Origin: Caenorhabditis remanei
Lineage: Eukaryota; Nematoda; Chromadorea; Rhabditida; Rhabditidae
Direction: 5' to 3'
DNA: 64,000 bases
Assembly: GCF_010183535.1 (NCBI RefSeq)
Contig: NC_071331.1
Coordinates: forward strand, 19,096,001 to 19,160,000
Positions 34,265 through 46,860 of this stretch are shown here, one piece after another. Within the stretch, counting starts at the first letter, position 1, and every line of letters begins with the position of its first letter. Position numbers and translations under genes: made by a program. The notes beneath the pieces were generated by a model. The model was not told the origin of the DNA and did not search any database. It saw only the letters and a list, made by a program, of their open reading frames with translations.

Positions 34265-35560
34265 TTTTTTTAATGAGAGATAACTGCAAACTGCGACAGT
34301 AAATTGAATACTTTGTATTACAACAAATTAGCTTCTACAATGATAGATCGAATCAGTCGTAGCTTGAAATCCGGGAATTTTCCTAAACGGTGAAATAGTA
34401 GAATTATTTTTTAACTCCTAACTATCAATAATTCTCAAACTATCAAATATTACAGTGGACAACATTGTATTATTGTCATAATAAAAAACAATATATATTC
34501 TTGACTCAATAATAACCTCTGAAGCAGAATATTTTTTTACTGTTTCGAACTTTTAACTAATTTTTGCGATTCTCAGTTGTCTTATTGGTCCGTTCTTGGA
34601 AATAGTTGTTACAATGACTGAACCTTGATAAACGAACTACCTCATCCCCCAGAAAACCTTTCAAAATGTGTCAATTTCTATTTGAAACAGTACTTTTTAA
34701 ATAAAAATTTCTCTGCTTCAAAGGATTTCGTTTTCCTGTTACAATAATACATCTATAGTTAAGTAACCATTTAAAAACAATTTTCTCTAGAATCATAAAT
34801 AAAAATCCACTGAGGTTAGTGAATGGTAACATAACTTATATGAAACAGAAGAACGAATATCGGAAAAATATGTGACTATGAAGTATAAAAAAAACTTGAG
34901 ACAGTAAAAACTTTTTGAAAGTAGAAAACAGAAGTTTTCTTTTTGAAAGTTGAAGGAATGAGATAACTGCAAATTGAGACAATAAATTGAGTACTTTGTA
35001 TTAGAAACGAATGATCGAATCAGTCGTAGCTTGAAATCCGGGAATTTTTCTAAACGGTGAAACAGTAAAGTGATTTTTTTACCACTTCACTTCATATGCA
35101 ATCACTCCTAACAACTCATAACTACCAGTAATTCTCAAATTGTCAAATCTTCCAGCTCTAGTAATGAAAAACAAAAAATGTTTTTGACTCAATAAAAACC
35201 TCTGAAACAGATTATTTTTTACTGTTTCGAACTTTACACTAATTTAAAATTTTTCGATTCTAATTATTGGAGTAGTCTATTCCGTAATTTCAAAATAGTT
35301 GTTACAATGATTGAACCTTGCTAAACGAACTCCCTCATCCCCCAGAAAACCCTTCAAAATGTGTGAATTTCTATTTGAAACAGTAATTTTTAATTAAAAT
35401 TTCTCTGTTCTAATGGGCTCCTTCTTCCGGTTACAATAATGCATCTATCGTTATGTGACCGTTTAAAAACAATTTTCCCTAGAGTCATTAAAGAAATAAT
35501 CTACTGAGGTTTCTGGAACAGTTAATGATAACATAACTCACATGAAACAAATCAATCGGG
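34265..35560. repeat. Tandem duplication, about 700-bp unit
   Basis: 34265-34870 and 34960-35560 share blocks in order: GAGATAACTGCAAA, TCGTAGCTTGAAATCCGGGA, CTCATCCCCCAGAAAAC and TTACAATAATGCATCTAT-like. The copies differ by substitutions and small gaps. Confidence 0.8.
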
Positions 35561-38500
35561 AAAATAGTCGAAAATTAAGTTCTAGAATGAGAAAAAAAAT
35601 TAAGTTCTAGAACCATTTTGAAAGTTACTGTTACAGCTGTACCTTATTCCTGATTTGAACCCTTTTCCGAGTTATAAATTATGAAAAAGGCTTACACTAT
35701 TTCTACAGAACATTCGAAATCAATATAACAGATTATGAAGGTAAAATTCAAACGGAAATGAGATTATCATTGATTCTGTTACAAACGTTCATTTTTGAGT
35801 AAATGAGAAACAGTTACATTTTTGGAAATTATACTAAAAAGAACTTCGAATACCGAACGGCGATACAAAAATGTTAATGAACAATTATTGAAGCTGAAAC
35901 AGAGAATTTTTTTCGAAAACGTGATCTTTCAAACTATACAACGGTTTCTCAGCAGACCATTTATTGTAAACTCATATTTGTCGAGTTTAGAATTTTAAAT
36001 GGGTACTGGAGTTTTGGGTACTGATGGGATTAAGATTTTTTAGCTATACAAACAGCAAGAATATTAACAAATTAGTCTAGATGAAATAACTATGAAACAG
36101 TAAAATTTTCAAAAATTTCACTGTTTCAAAATTTATTGATGCTTTTTACAAGGCTGTGGTGAGTTACTGTCGAAATGGTATGAGATTTGATCTAAAAAAA
36201 ATAATTTGTACCCGTTCAGTCTCGTCACCGGATATATCAGGTCAGAGGTAAATTGTATTTTGGAAATGACCACTAAAGCCTGTCAAAATACAGTCAGCTT
36301 CTCTCCAATGGCCGATCAGGTCGACACTTGTTTTCAAAGGTCCCAAGACTTGATCTAACTAGGAAAAAATCTCGAATCAAGATGGAGTTATGGATCGATA
36401 CATATACCACTAGACCGGAAATTTTCCACTGATTTCAAATCTGTATTCCAATTTTGCAGAACGATTCTGTGAAACAAGCTATTCAGGTTTCTGTGAAATC
36501 TCAGTACTAATAATGGATACTTTGAATTCACGTAAATCGTCCAAAAAGTGGATTCAGCAGGACTGAAAAATCCAGAGTATGTTTCAGACGACAGGGAATA
36601 TCTAAAGTCGTTTTTTGGAGAAAAATTCAAACAGAAACATCAAACTTTGAGCTAATTATTTTCGATTCCTAGAGGCGTTCTGCAAAATTTGAAAACAGTT
36701 TCAGAAGTTTCAAAGCTCACGCTCTAAAACCATATAGATCATGACACGGAACTCCATCTTGACTCGGAATTCTTCCCTAGCAAAGCAGAGTCAGCCCTGA
36801 TATCCGACTAAAAGTTGCAACGCATCGGCCAAAATATTGGACACAAAAAAAACTGCGAAACAACATAAACCTGTGACAACATAACGGATTCAGAGAAAAT
36901 AAAATATATTTTCTGTTTCGATCAACTCAAAAGTTTAAATCACTGCCTTTTTAGAACAATTTGAATGTCCTATAAAATAAGTTTAGTTTTTATCACAGCT
37001 ATGAAAGCCAGACTGAACATTTTGTATCAAATACTGCAAAAAAATAAAACTTGAAACAGAGACCATTAGACTTGACTGCAAGAAAAATAACAATACAAAT
37101 CCCATCCGAGATCTCAAAATTCATGAATTGAGTGGGCTGCTGCTGCTCTTTCTGCTTCTTCATTTTCATTCAAAAATCTCCTCTTTTTGCAATCAAAAGG
37201 AGGAATACTCGGATTACAGAATTATGATGAGATGGAGACGTCTTCTTCTTTACAAATCTTCCTACTACTACTACTACTACTCATATCTATTTCGGGTGGT
37301 ACAAAGGAAGAAGAACAGAACAAATTTCGGATGAAATCTCGGAATGAAATTGAGAGAGTGACGTCGTTAAAACTGACTGAATGGAGTGTACTCTTTTGTG
37401 GTTTAGAAATGGAATAGAGAAAGGGGGGAGGGACATCTGGATTTTAAGGACTCCAGATGTTTAGAGAAGGGGGGTCTAGAAGGATTAGCTGGACGATTGG
37501 AGAATTATAAGCTAAAATCTAGTATATAGGCTTTAATATTCAGAGTTCAGAAATTTCATTTATCCGAAATTCATTGGTGTAAAACTACGTAACACTAAAT
37601 CTTGAATGATAGACCGACGATTCCTCCCAAAAAGTATTTTTATTAATTCTAGTTAAAAAATTCAAAATGTGTGCAAAACTCCACTGTTCCAGAAGGAACA
37701 TCAATAAGTTCCAAGTACAGTATTTGTAATTCATATGACTTTATTAATTGCAAAAAGATGGATTAGCGATCTCAGTTTAGATGGAAAACTATATTAAGAA
37801 TAGTTGAAACAGTTAGTTTAACAATCAATATTTAGAAATTGTTTGCCTGGAAAAAAGTTGTTAAAAACCTACTGTTTCATGAATAAACTATTTAATGTCT
37901 AATGATACTCCATCTTACTAGTTGATATTTGATATTTTATTTAACTATTTAAATATACAGTAAAAGTTAATCATATTTATGAATTATTCAACTCATACAG
38001 CCGGAAATTTCCAGCGTCTCTGTTGCTCAAAATTTCTGTTTCACAGGTTTTTGATTTACAATCGCATGATTTAAAATAATTGTTTCACTTGAACTTTATT
38101 TCGGATCTTTTTGAAATAGTAATGACTGAGTTTTAAACTGACTCTTGGACTTGAAAGACAGTTTTCAGCTGGTTTATTGTAAAAACAGTTCAAAACTATT
38201 TCTGGAACACGGAAGATAGTTTCAAACTCAAAAGTTACTGTCACAGAATCAAATATCACTGGTTTTTAGAGTAATGCAGACATTTCGTAGAAAATTTTTG
38301 TCGCATTTCACAGCCACAAAAACAATTGTAGATCCATTGGTATTCTATAAATCTTTTAGTCATTCAAATTAAGACACTTGTAGAGCAGTCTCATGAAATG
38401 ACAACAAAAATCACAGTTTCAGTTTTAAAATTGTTAGCTATTGAATACAATAAGAAGCAGGTTTTGTAAACAGCTGAATATTGTGCTTCCCCTAATCAGA

Positions 38501-40108
38501 ATTGCCCACAATATAACTGGTACGAATCAGAACCGTCAAATCTGGGTTTGATGGTTTTAATACACTGTTTAGCTTAGTTCTTTTTGATTTTTACCAGTAC
38601 TCTTTTGAGCAGTTCTAATAAGGAGCAGTACCTTCAAAATTCACTGTTTCAGAAATTTCTATAAATCATTTTTATTAGGAGCAATAGTGATACGATTTAC
38701 TTAGTATCTTTCTAGGACATTCCCATTTCAGAACTGTTTTGAATAGAGAATGAGAAAGAATGGGGGAAAAATGACAGATTTCGTCAAATTTCCTAGCGTA
38801 AAAAAGATCTGAAAAGGAGACAGTTCTGAAAAGAAACATTACCAATTTATGTTTATGAATCCACAGTTTCACAAGTTTTCCTTAAATAGAATAGTGAACA
38901 CAATGATCACTGTGTGCCTGTCAATTATCATTGAAAAATTTAATTGGTATTAACGCTGTTGCGATTCGGAAGCACTATGAACTTGATTTGTTTCTTTCAA
39001 TTATTGTGAATATGGAAGATCCAAACCGAGCACTGAATAAGCTATTTCAAAAAACTAAGATATGTTATCTCTGAAACAGTGACCCAACGTCTTCAAACTC
39101 CGATTACAATAACCACTTAGAATACGAATATAGATCACAAAACACTACAAAACGTGACAGAAATTTCTCTTTTTTTCCAACAAAATTTTTTTTCCAATGG
39201 AGGGCAACAAAAAGTCAGAAAGCAGAGATAAGGACGGACTGACAGGAAATTGTTTAGGAATCTACAACGAAAAGAAGGCGAAGAAGAAGAAGGAGCATCT
39301 CTCTTCCCCGCCCACCCGCTCTTTTGCACATTTCTCCTTCATTTTCTTTTTATTCTTCTGAAGAGAAGAAGGAGAAAGAATTTCTTGTGTTCATCTAAAC
39401 AAAAGAGAGGGAGAGATTTCTACATCTCTTATTAGTGAAATTATTGCAAGAGGAGAAACTTTTGAGCTGATTTTTTTTTTCCGATAATGAGATTTCTGAA
39501 AATTGTAAGAAACTGTAATCATCGAAGAATAATCGCTCTAAACGGTACAATTTCCGTCTTGACTCAAAAGGAGCCTTGGTGGAAAATTTTTTCCACGCGG
39601 CCGTGTAGTCCTCTCGGACACAATTGTTCCTCAATTCCTCGGTTCCTCGCTTTTTTCAACAGACTTTCTTGTCTTGTTTTTAAAAAAAAATTTACATATC
39701 AAAAAATGTCTACATAATAACTGAAGTATTGACACAACTGAAAATGACAAAGTTTTGAAACAGTGAAAAAACGAAAGTCTAGAAACTCTGAAAGTTCTGA
39801 AAACGCGGAACTACAAGGACTTGTATGAAATACCGCAAGATCTGATTTCTCTGAATTCAAAAAAGCTAGATTTTATCAGACCAAGTGACCGCCCAAATCA
39901 GTACGCCCAAATGCAACGACTAGAATAACGAGAATTGAGTTGATAGCACAGCGAATATTTTTGCAAAATGTGTGAAACAGTAAATATAGTTTCTCATTTA
40001 AAAGTTTTCGAGGAAGAACAAGCAAAACTTATATGAAAACGAGAAACATCGAGAAGTTGTGAAACAGAAAAGTTTAGAATTTTACAGAAATTTAGGAACC
40101 GCTGCGAC

Positions 40109-40192
40109 CATACTTGTCACGGGCCGGGCCAATTTCCAAATTTTTCCTCGACCCGGCCCCAAATCGAGAAATAACGTCAAATGACAAGTATG
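40109..40192. mobile_element. hAT-like MITE (CATACTTGTCA family), copy D
   Basis: 84 bp. Exact target duplication GCTGCGAC (40101-40108, 40193-40200). The duplicated segment at about 40436-40450 has the same DNA with a single GCTGCGAC, a true empty site. Confidence 0.93.
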
Positions 40193-41675
40193 GCTGCGAC
40201 AATAAAATATGCGAACATAAACTAAACGAGGTTTCTAAACTGAACCATAGTTTCTCATTTAACAGTTTTCGATTGCCCTATATAGGAAAGCGTTGTTGAG
40301 ATTTAGAACACTTTAAAGCTAGAAAATTAAAAAAAACAGAGACGCGTTTAAGAAGAATAAGCAAAACTTATAAGGAAACGGGAAACATCTACAAGTTGTG
40401 AAACAGAAAAATTTAGGATTTTAGAAATTTGGGAACCGCTGCGACAATAAAACATTCGAACATAAACTGAACCAGGTTTGGCAGATTATAAAATGTAATA
40501 ATTTTGAAACAGAGAAATTGTGTTTATATAAAAACAACACTTTTGAAGAGGTGGAAAATAATCAACTAATTGAATAATTTCGCTTTCCGAATAAAAATGT
40601 TTCGAAACAGTAATAATTCAAAATATGTAATCCACAAATCTTATAAGCGTTTTTGAGATTTAGAACACTTTGATGAGGCTTCTAGGGGCTTACAACTCGA
40701 ATATCAAAGAAACAGAGACTTAAACAATGATGTCTTGAAATCAACGCGTTTAAGAAGAACGAGCAACACTTATTAGAAAACGGGAAAAATCTGCGTGAAA
40801 CAGAAAAATTTAGAATGCTAGAAATTTGGGAACAGCTGCGACAACATGTGGACTGAACCAGGTTTGTCAGATTATAAAATGTAATAAATTAGAAATAGAG
40901 ACAAAAAGGAAAAAATAATATTTGAAAAAATAATACAAGTTTCTAATACCAAATTTACGATCGCTTTCCGAATGAAAAAAGTTTAGAAACAGTAAAATAA
41001 TTCAAAACTTGTTATAAAAGATCTTAAAAGATTAGAGAACTCTTAGAACACAGAAGTTTTAGGCAAAACCTGAAGCAGTAAGTTTTTTTAAAATAGAGTT
41101 TTAAATTTCTCGTCAGATCGTCGGAATCGGAGAAATAGACCCTTTCCAAAGAAAAATCTTCAGAAATGAATAGTCCTGCTAAAAGTTGTAGAACTGTCCA
41201 AATTTTAAAAAAAGATTACAGAGAAAGGGATTTAAAAAACATGAGAGAGAGAGAGATGAGGAGCATGGTAAAATGAATGAACACATCTTTTCAGAAACTT
41301 TGAAACGGTAACATTTGAAAACTTGAATATCAAAAAATAGTGTATATGACAGAGGAAAATCATTTGGCTGGTCTAGAATCCTCATTGAGAAAGTTTGGCC
41401 ACAGATTACTCTGGAGTTTTGAACGTTTTTAGACTGCTAATTTGCATTTTTCGGTAGTTTCGGATATAATAATAGGTATACCGTTTTCCCGACTCAAAAG
41501 GAGCCTCCTCGCTGACAAAAGTTTTACTCAATTCTTCGGTTCCTCGCTTTTTTCTACAAATTTTCTTGTTTTTTTTTCAATTTATATCGAAAAAAAATCA
41601 GTTTTCAAAGTCATAATTAAAAACTGAAAGTATTGACATAACAGAAGATAAAAAAGTTCTAAAAACGAACATCTA

Positions 41676-41814
41676 TTAGCTCGACGCAGTTATTACAACT
41701 GCGCTCCACCGAAATCCCCTTGAAAAATGTCTGTTTTTCTCTGAGTCTCTCAATTTCGCACACTATTTTCTTCGGTTTCGGTAGAGCGCGGTTGTAAGGA
41801 GCGTGCTGTGCTAA
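41676..41814. mobile_element. TTAGC palindrome MITE, copy 7
   Basis: TTAGCTCGACGCAG ... GTGCTGTGCTAA with TA on both sides. The paralogous segment at 39750-39800 lacks it. Confidence 0.85.
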
Positions 41815-42206
41815 TAAAGACTCTGTAAAGTTCTGAAAACACGGAACTACGAGAACTCGTATGAAATCAAGATCTGATTTCTCAGCATTCGAAAAAAAAC
41901 TTGCATTTATCAGACAAAGTGACCACCCAAATCAGTATGCTTAAATGCAATTCCCAGAGAGGTGAGAGGTGGTCAGATTGAGCCAATAGAATAGCGAATA
42001 TTTTAGCGAAATGTGTGAAACAGTAACTCTTCTAAAAGTTTTCGATTGCCCTATATAGCGTTGCTGAGATTTGGAACACTTAAAAGCTAGAAAATTTTAA
42101 AAAAAACAGAGACACTATTAAGAAGAACAAGCAAAACTTATAAGAAAACGGGAAACATCTAAAAGTTGTGAAACAGAAAAATTTAGAATGCTAGAAATTT
42201 GGGAAC

Positions 42207-42746
42207 TGTCGTGGAATTAACTAGCCATTAATTCACGACCTTCAATAACCAGCCTAACAACTCTATGGCGTCTGTTAGATTCACAAATATCTAACCAAAA
42301 TGGCTATAAGAAATGGTTTTGACAATGAATTCAATACGTGTTACGTGACCTTCCCGAGGAAATGCTCAACAACTATCGTCGACTACTTGCGTGCCCTGAC
42401 CTCTGATTGTGCCGACCCCAAGATAACGATCGCCCTCGATTTGCTGCATATAAGGAAACGGAATCGTCAGTTCAACCACTCTTTCTTCGACTTTCGTGGC
42501 TCTACTCTTGTTCAACACTCTCTCGCTCTACTGGACATTCAACTGCTGGAAGCTCCATCAATCGATGCCTCAACCGTGGCTCCGGCGACCGTCTCCACCA
42601 ATGCTCCGGCTCCCGAAGAACTCCAGGCATCTTAAGTATCCTCCTGGCCCTCTAACACTATTGAATGAACCTGTTTAACCTTTCCTATCTTGTTATTCTC
42701 GCATTCTAAGTCTGACTGGGTTCACCTGCCCTCTAAAGTCAGCACA
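42207..42746 (+). repeat. 5' LTR
   Basis: Starts with an imperfect palindrome (GTCGTGGAATTAA / TTAATTCACGAC). It has a TATA-like GCATATAAGGAA at 42447-42458 and contains a 111-codon open frame (42300-42635) that starts ATGGCTATAAGAAATGG. The frame is conserved in the other LTR, where the one difference is synonymous (AGG/AGA). I see no recognisable gag motif in it. Confidence 0.78.
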
Positions 42747-42759
42747 TGGTGCATCGACC
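42747..42759 (+). promoter_or_regulatory. Primer-binding site, tRNA-Gly type
   Basis: TGGTGCATCGACC matches the complement of the 3' end of eukaryotic tRNA-Gly(GCC) plus CCA at 12 of 13 positions. It sits directly after ...CAGCACA, where a minus-strand primer site belongs. Confidence 0.75.
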
Positions 42760-43046
42760 TGTGGACACAACCCATAGGTGGCGAGAATACTAGAGATGGA
42801 GGTTTACAATAATCGAATCAGGCACTAAAGGATACTCCCAACACAACACTTGTGAGAGCCACAATGAAAAGAGTCACACCAAACCCTAGCTCTGTTCTTA
42901 TCAAGAAGAAGACGTGGCACTGAGCAGCTAAAGGGATCACAACTTTCGCAACCACTGAACCACTCACAATTCGCTATTCACCCAAACACCGAGTAGCTTC
43001 AACTCCACATTCTCGTATCACACTACGGAACATGTACGAGTTTGTA

Positions 43047-43336
43047 ACTAGTGCTCATAATGCACACGACTAGTGCTCATAATGCACACGACTAGTGCTC
43101 ATAATGCACACGACTAGTGCTCATAATGCACACGACTAGTGCTGAAAATGCACGCGACTAGTGCCAACAAGGCACACGACTAGTGCTGAAAATGCACACG
43201 ACTAGTGCCAATAAGGCACACGACTAGTGCTCATAATGCACACGATAAGTGCTGAAAATGCACACGATAAGTGCTGAAAATGCACACGATAAGTGCTGAA
43301 AATGCACACGATAAGTGCTGATAATACACGCACGCG
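43047..43336. repeat. 22-bp tandem array inside the LTR element
   Basis: Thirteen 22-bp units. Type 1 is ACTAGTGCTCATAATGCACACG-like, type 2 ends ...CCAACAAGGCAC, type 3 starts ATAAGTGCTG. Every unit keeps GTGC-N7-GCAC, a small stem-loop. Confidence 0.9.
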
Positions 43337-43644
43337 ATAATGTTAATTTTATCTTGTTTTGTTTTTTTTGGTTTCTTAAAACCAACAAGTACCTACACAA
43401 ATTCCACAAAAATAGTATCGAGCGAGCACAACTTCACTTGATCAATACAAATACATCTTGGTTCACACAAGAACCCCGATACAACATCGATCAAAGCAAC
43501 ACACCCACGAGATCCTCCCTTAACGGACTGTCATTACAGTTCCATCTGCGGAGTCTTCGTGCCACACCGGCACCACTTCAGAAGCACCACTTGTGGCTTT
43601 GAATTCACCCACCAGTGCTCAGAGCACCTCTTGCCGTCCCCCAG

Positions 43645-43681
43645 TGTCGCGGAATTAATAGGTCTTAATTCACGACCTACC
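43645..43681 (+). repeat. Internal copy of the LTR head
   Basis: TGTCGCGGAATTAATAGG... repeats the first about 35 bp of the LTR with changes. It is preceded by CCCCCAG, exactly as the 3' LTR is. It may be a relic of another LTR or of template switching. Confidence 0.65.
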
Positions 43682-44065
43682 TAAATCACCAAAGCCACAC
43701 GGGCTCACAAGAATTGTCACAGTCCACACTAGACCACAATTTCGGATAACTATCACACGATAACATATCTATGCTGTCCTACAATCATAAAATCTATTGT
43801 AGACACTACTCACAGCAACAAGAAACCATGATTACTGAAGATAGCTCACCAAGCTCCCTCACAACTATTTCAGTTTCACAAACTTCCAAACCCACATACA
43901 TTATCTCACTACAACTAAGGGATCAACTCAAATCACTCGAGCAATCAGTTACAAACTACGATCAACACTTGTACTTAGGATTCGTACACATTCACAGCAG
44001 CAACTGCTTTTACACGATCACAGCATTTTGGGAGCCGCCACAGAGTTCTTCTCGTGGCCCCCCAG

Positions 44066-44598
44066 TGTCGTGGAATTAACTAGCCATTAATTCACGACCT
44101 TCAATAACCAGCCTAACAACTCTATGGCGTCTGTTAGATTCACAAATATCTAACCAAAATGGCTATAAGAAATGGTTTTGACAATGAATTCAATACGTGT
44201 TACGTGACCTTCCCGAGGAAATGCTCAACAACTATCGTCGACTACTTGCGTGCCCTGACCTCTGATTGTGCCGACCCCAAGATAACGATCGCCCTCGATT
44301 TGCTGCATATAAGAAAACGGAATCGTCAGTTCAACCACTCTTTCTTCGACTTTCGTGGCTCTACTCTTGTTCAACACTCTCTCGCTCTACTGGACATTCA
44401 ACTGCTGGAAGCTCCATCAATCGATGCCTCAACCGTGGCTCCGGCGACCGTCTCCACCAATGCTCCGGCTCCCGAAGAACTCCAGGCATCTTAAGTATCC
44501 TCCTGGCCCTCTAACACTATTGAATGAACCTGTTTAACCTTTCCTATCTTGTTATTCTCGCATTCTAAGTCTGACTGGGTTCACCTGCCCTCTAAAGT
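44066..44598 (+). repeat. 3' LTR, right end truncated
   Basis: Identical to the 5' LTR except for one synonymous base in its open frame. It ends at ...CTCTAAAGT without the CAGCACA seen in the 5' copy. Confidence 0.8.
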
Positions 44599-44739
44599 GA
44601 AATTGAATCTTTACAAAAAGGTAAAACTGAAAAACTAATGGAAAACACCATTTTTGAAGAGGTGAAAAAAATCTATTAATTGAATAACTTCGCTTTTCGA
44701 ATGAAAATGTATCGAAACAGTAAAATCTTTACTATTAAC

Positions 44740-46860
44740 AAACACCAGATTCTGTATGTTTGTCCGTATGTCGCCGATCCTACCGCCCTTCCTTCTGAAC
44801 CGATTTTCTTCAAATTTAGACCAAAAGATCAGAAATTTTCTCTTAATGATGCCCGTCTTTTTCTTTTTTCAAAATTCTCAAAATGACGCCTTCTGAGCCA
44901 AAAACAGTGATAAAGCATAGGGGAATGAAAAACGAAAAAAGTGGCGTGAAACTGTCGGCCTAAGCGTCGTCATTTCTTTCCTTTCTTCGGCTTGCATTTT
45001 CCGTGGCCGCATGTTCGGGTTAACGTGTTGCCGCGTCCGATCTGGCAAGTTAAGCGTCGTTGACTACAGTTAGTTTTAAGTTCGATCCCGTGTGACGAGA
45101 AAAGTTTTTGATTTTTTGTTGATAGGTTCGGAAAAATAGAAGTTTGCGAACATGTTGTCTGTTGCCAAAATACGGGACGAGACACTATTGTTGTTATCAT
45201 TGGATTCAGAAAATTAGAGGATTCAGACAGTGTCGTTTGTTTCCAGATTGATAGACATTACAAAATGATAGGACAGTTTTCTGAACACAGGTAAAGGGAG
45301 ATGGACCCACTAAAAATATTATTACCCATTTTTTCAAATGCTAATAGCCATTTGGGTTAGGATTTCTCTTCTTCTTCTTACCACTGTTTTAGCTCCTCCT
45401 ATTTTTTACTTTTTATGTTAGCGAAAGTTGCATGAAGTCCAGACATGGGGCCACGTAAAACCCCTTCTTCGAACCGCATATAACTATCATTTTCCTTTTC
45501 CCGTTCATGGCATCACTCTCTCCAACTACTACTGTTCCCGTCGATAATTCACTCGATGATTATGGTGCAGATTCTCCTGTTCCAGGTGATACCACCTCTA
45601 TCTCGGAAGCTGTTCTACTGCTTTGAGATCCTCCGATTAACAGGTAGAATGTTCTAAGGCTGATTGTTACAGAAAAAGAGGTAGATGAAGATGTGGTCAT
45701 CTCTCAGCATCGAATGGTAGCGTGGAGCTCGGAGCGACCAACACCAAACGGGTCAGAATCAGAAGTGAAAACGAGTCTAAAATGACCATACTTGCAACGG
45801 GCTGGGCCGGGCCGGTACGAGAATTTCCACGGCCGAAAAATTGAACTGAAGTTTTGAACGAAATTTTGAATTTTTTTCCCAAAAATGTCGAATTTTTTAC
45901 TATACTTCAGAATTCAATCAAAAGATAGTTATGCATCAAAAAATTGAAATTTTTAATGTAAAATTTCAAAAAAATTCAAAAAATTTGGTAAAAAATAGGT
46001 ACCTTTTTTTTGAAGCCGTAAATTTGCAAGTATGAAAATGATGAAACAAGACCTAGACCGGCTTCAGTGACTTCCCGGGCAGAAACGTTCCCTTCGCGAT
46101 TCCCGTCGTTTTTTTTCTAGATTCTCAAAGTGACGTCTTCGGGGCAGAAACACTGATAAAGCATAAGGGAATAAGGGAATCGACAGCGAAAAAAGAAAGA
46201 GAGACGGTCGACAAAGTGGTGAATCGAGTGGTGAATCACTGGCGGCTTAACGATCGCAAAGGGCCAACGACGGCCTGTTACCGGCCAGCCAAAACAGTCA
46301 GAAAAACCACGAAAAAATGGATTTCCGAAATCCATCTTCAAAATCATTCGAAAGTCGACACGCCAGTGAGCTCTTCTTGGAGTAGCTGCTACTGATGCAT
46401 AATCAGATCCTCATTACATCAAAAGGATGGATAAAGTTTGTTCATTTAACGAGACACTATATTTCAAAGCTTTGTTCTACTTTCAAATGATGAAGGCGGG
46501 TGCGTTCAGGAATCCTTTCTGGCAAGTTAGGCAACATTGACTGTAGTTAGTTGGTTAGAACCCATGTGGGGACGTGAAAGATTTTTTCTTCGCAACAGAT
46601 TTCAAAAAATAGAGGATTGAGGAATCAAAATCGTATCAGAAGAGCAGAGATTTTACAATTATGCTTTACCAGAACGGACTGCTTACAGCTAACAAAGACT
46701 ACCAACAAGTTAAAAAAAATACGATGCAGAAGTTGGAGAGAATTCTGAAACCTCTATAGTCTCAACCGTTTGGGAAGCGCCGCAGGCGCTGTAACACCGA
46801 GAAGGGTGGTGTAGAAAAGGAGGTTTAGTCGCCGTTAGGCGACGTGAACCGACTGGTAAT
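44740..46860. repeat. Two diverged copies of an unknown repeat (44740-45300, 46040-46860)
   Basis: Shared ordered blocks: ATTCTCAAAATGACGCCTTC, AACACTGATAAAGCATA-like and TCTGGCAAGTTAAGCGTCGT. The second copy ends in two small hairpins (GCGCCGCAGGCGC at 46777, GTCGCCGTTAGGCGAC at 46829). Between them lie a possible decayed coding fragment (ATG at 45508) and MITE copy E. Confidence 0.55.
45787..46034. mobile_element. hAT-like MITE (CATACTTGTCA family), copy E
   Basis: Variant ends CATACTTGCAACGGGC and TTTGCAAGTATG. Target duplication AAAATGAC / AAAATGAT (7 of 8). Confidence 0.82.

Larger units (their letters stand above)
42207..44598 (+). mobile_element. Non-autonomous LTR retrotransposon
   Basis: Direct repeats 42207-42739 and 44066-44598 (533 bp) differ at one base (42455 G vs 44314 A, approximately). 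The repeat begins TG. The 5' copy continues seven bases to ...CAGCACA, and a TGG-started primer-binding site follows directly. If the LTR is TG..CA and 540 bp, the 3' copy has lost its last seven bases. The interior is only about 1.3 kb with no reverse transcriptase, integrase or protease, so it depends on enzymes from elsewhere. No target duplication is seen; paralogous DNA suggests that about 75 bp of right flank was deleted. Confidence 0.82.

Noticed and set aside
42207..44598. Hammerhead-type ribozyme (retrozyme) in the LTR element
   Set aside because: I searched for CTGANGA and GAAA cores in the right spacing and did not find them.
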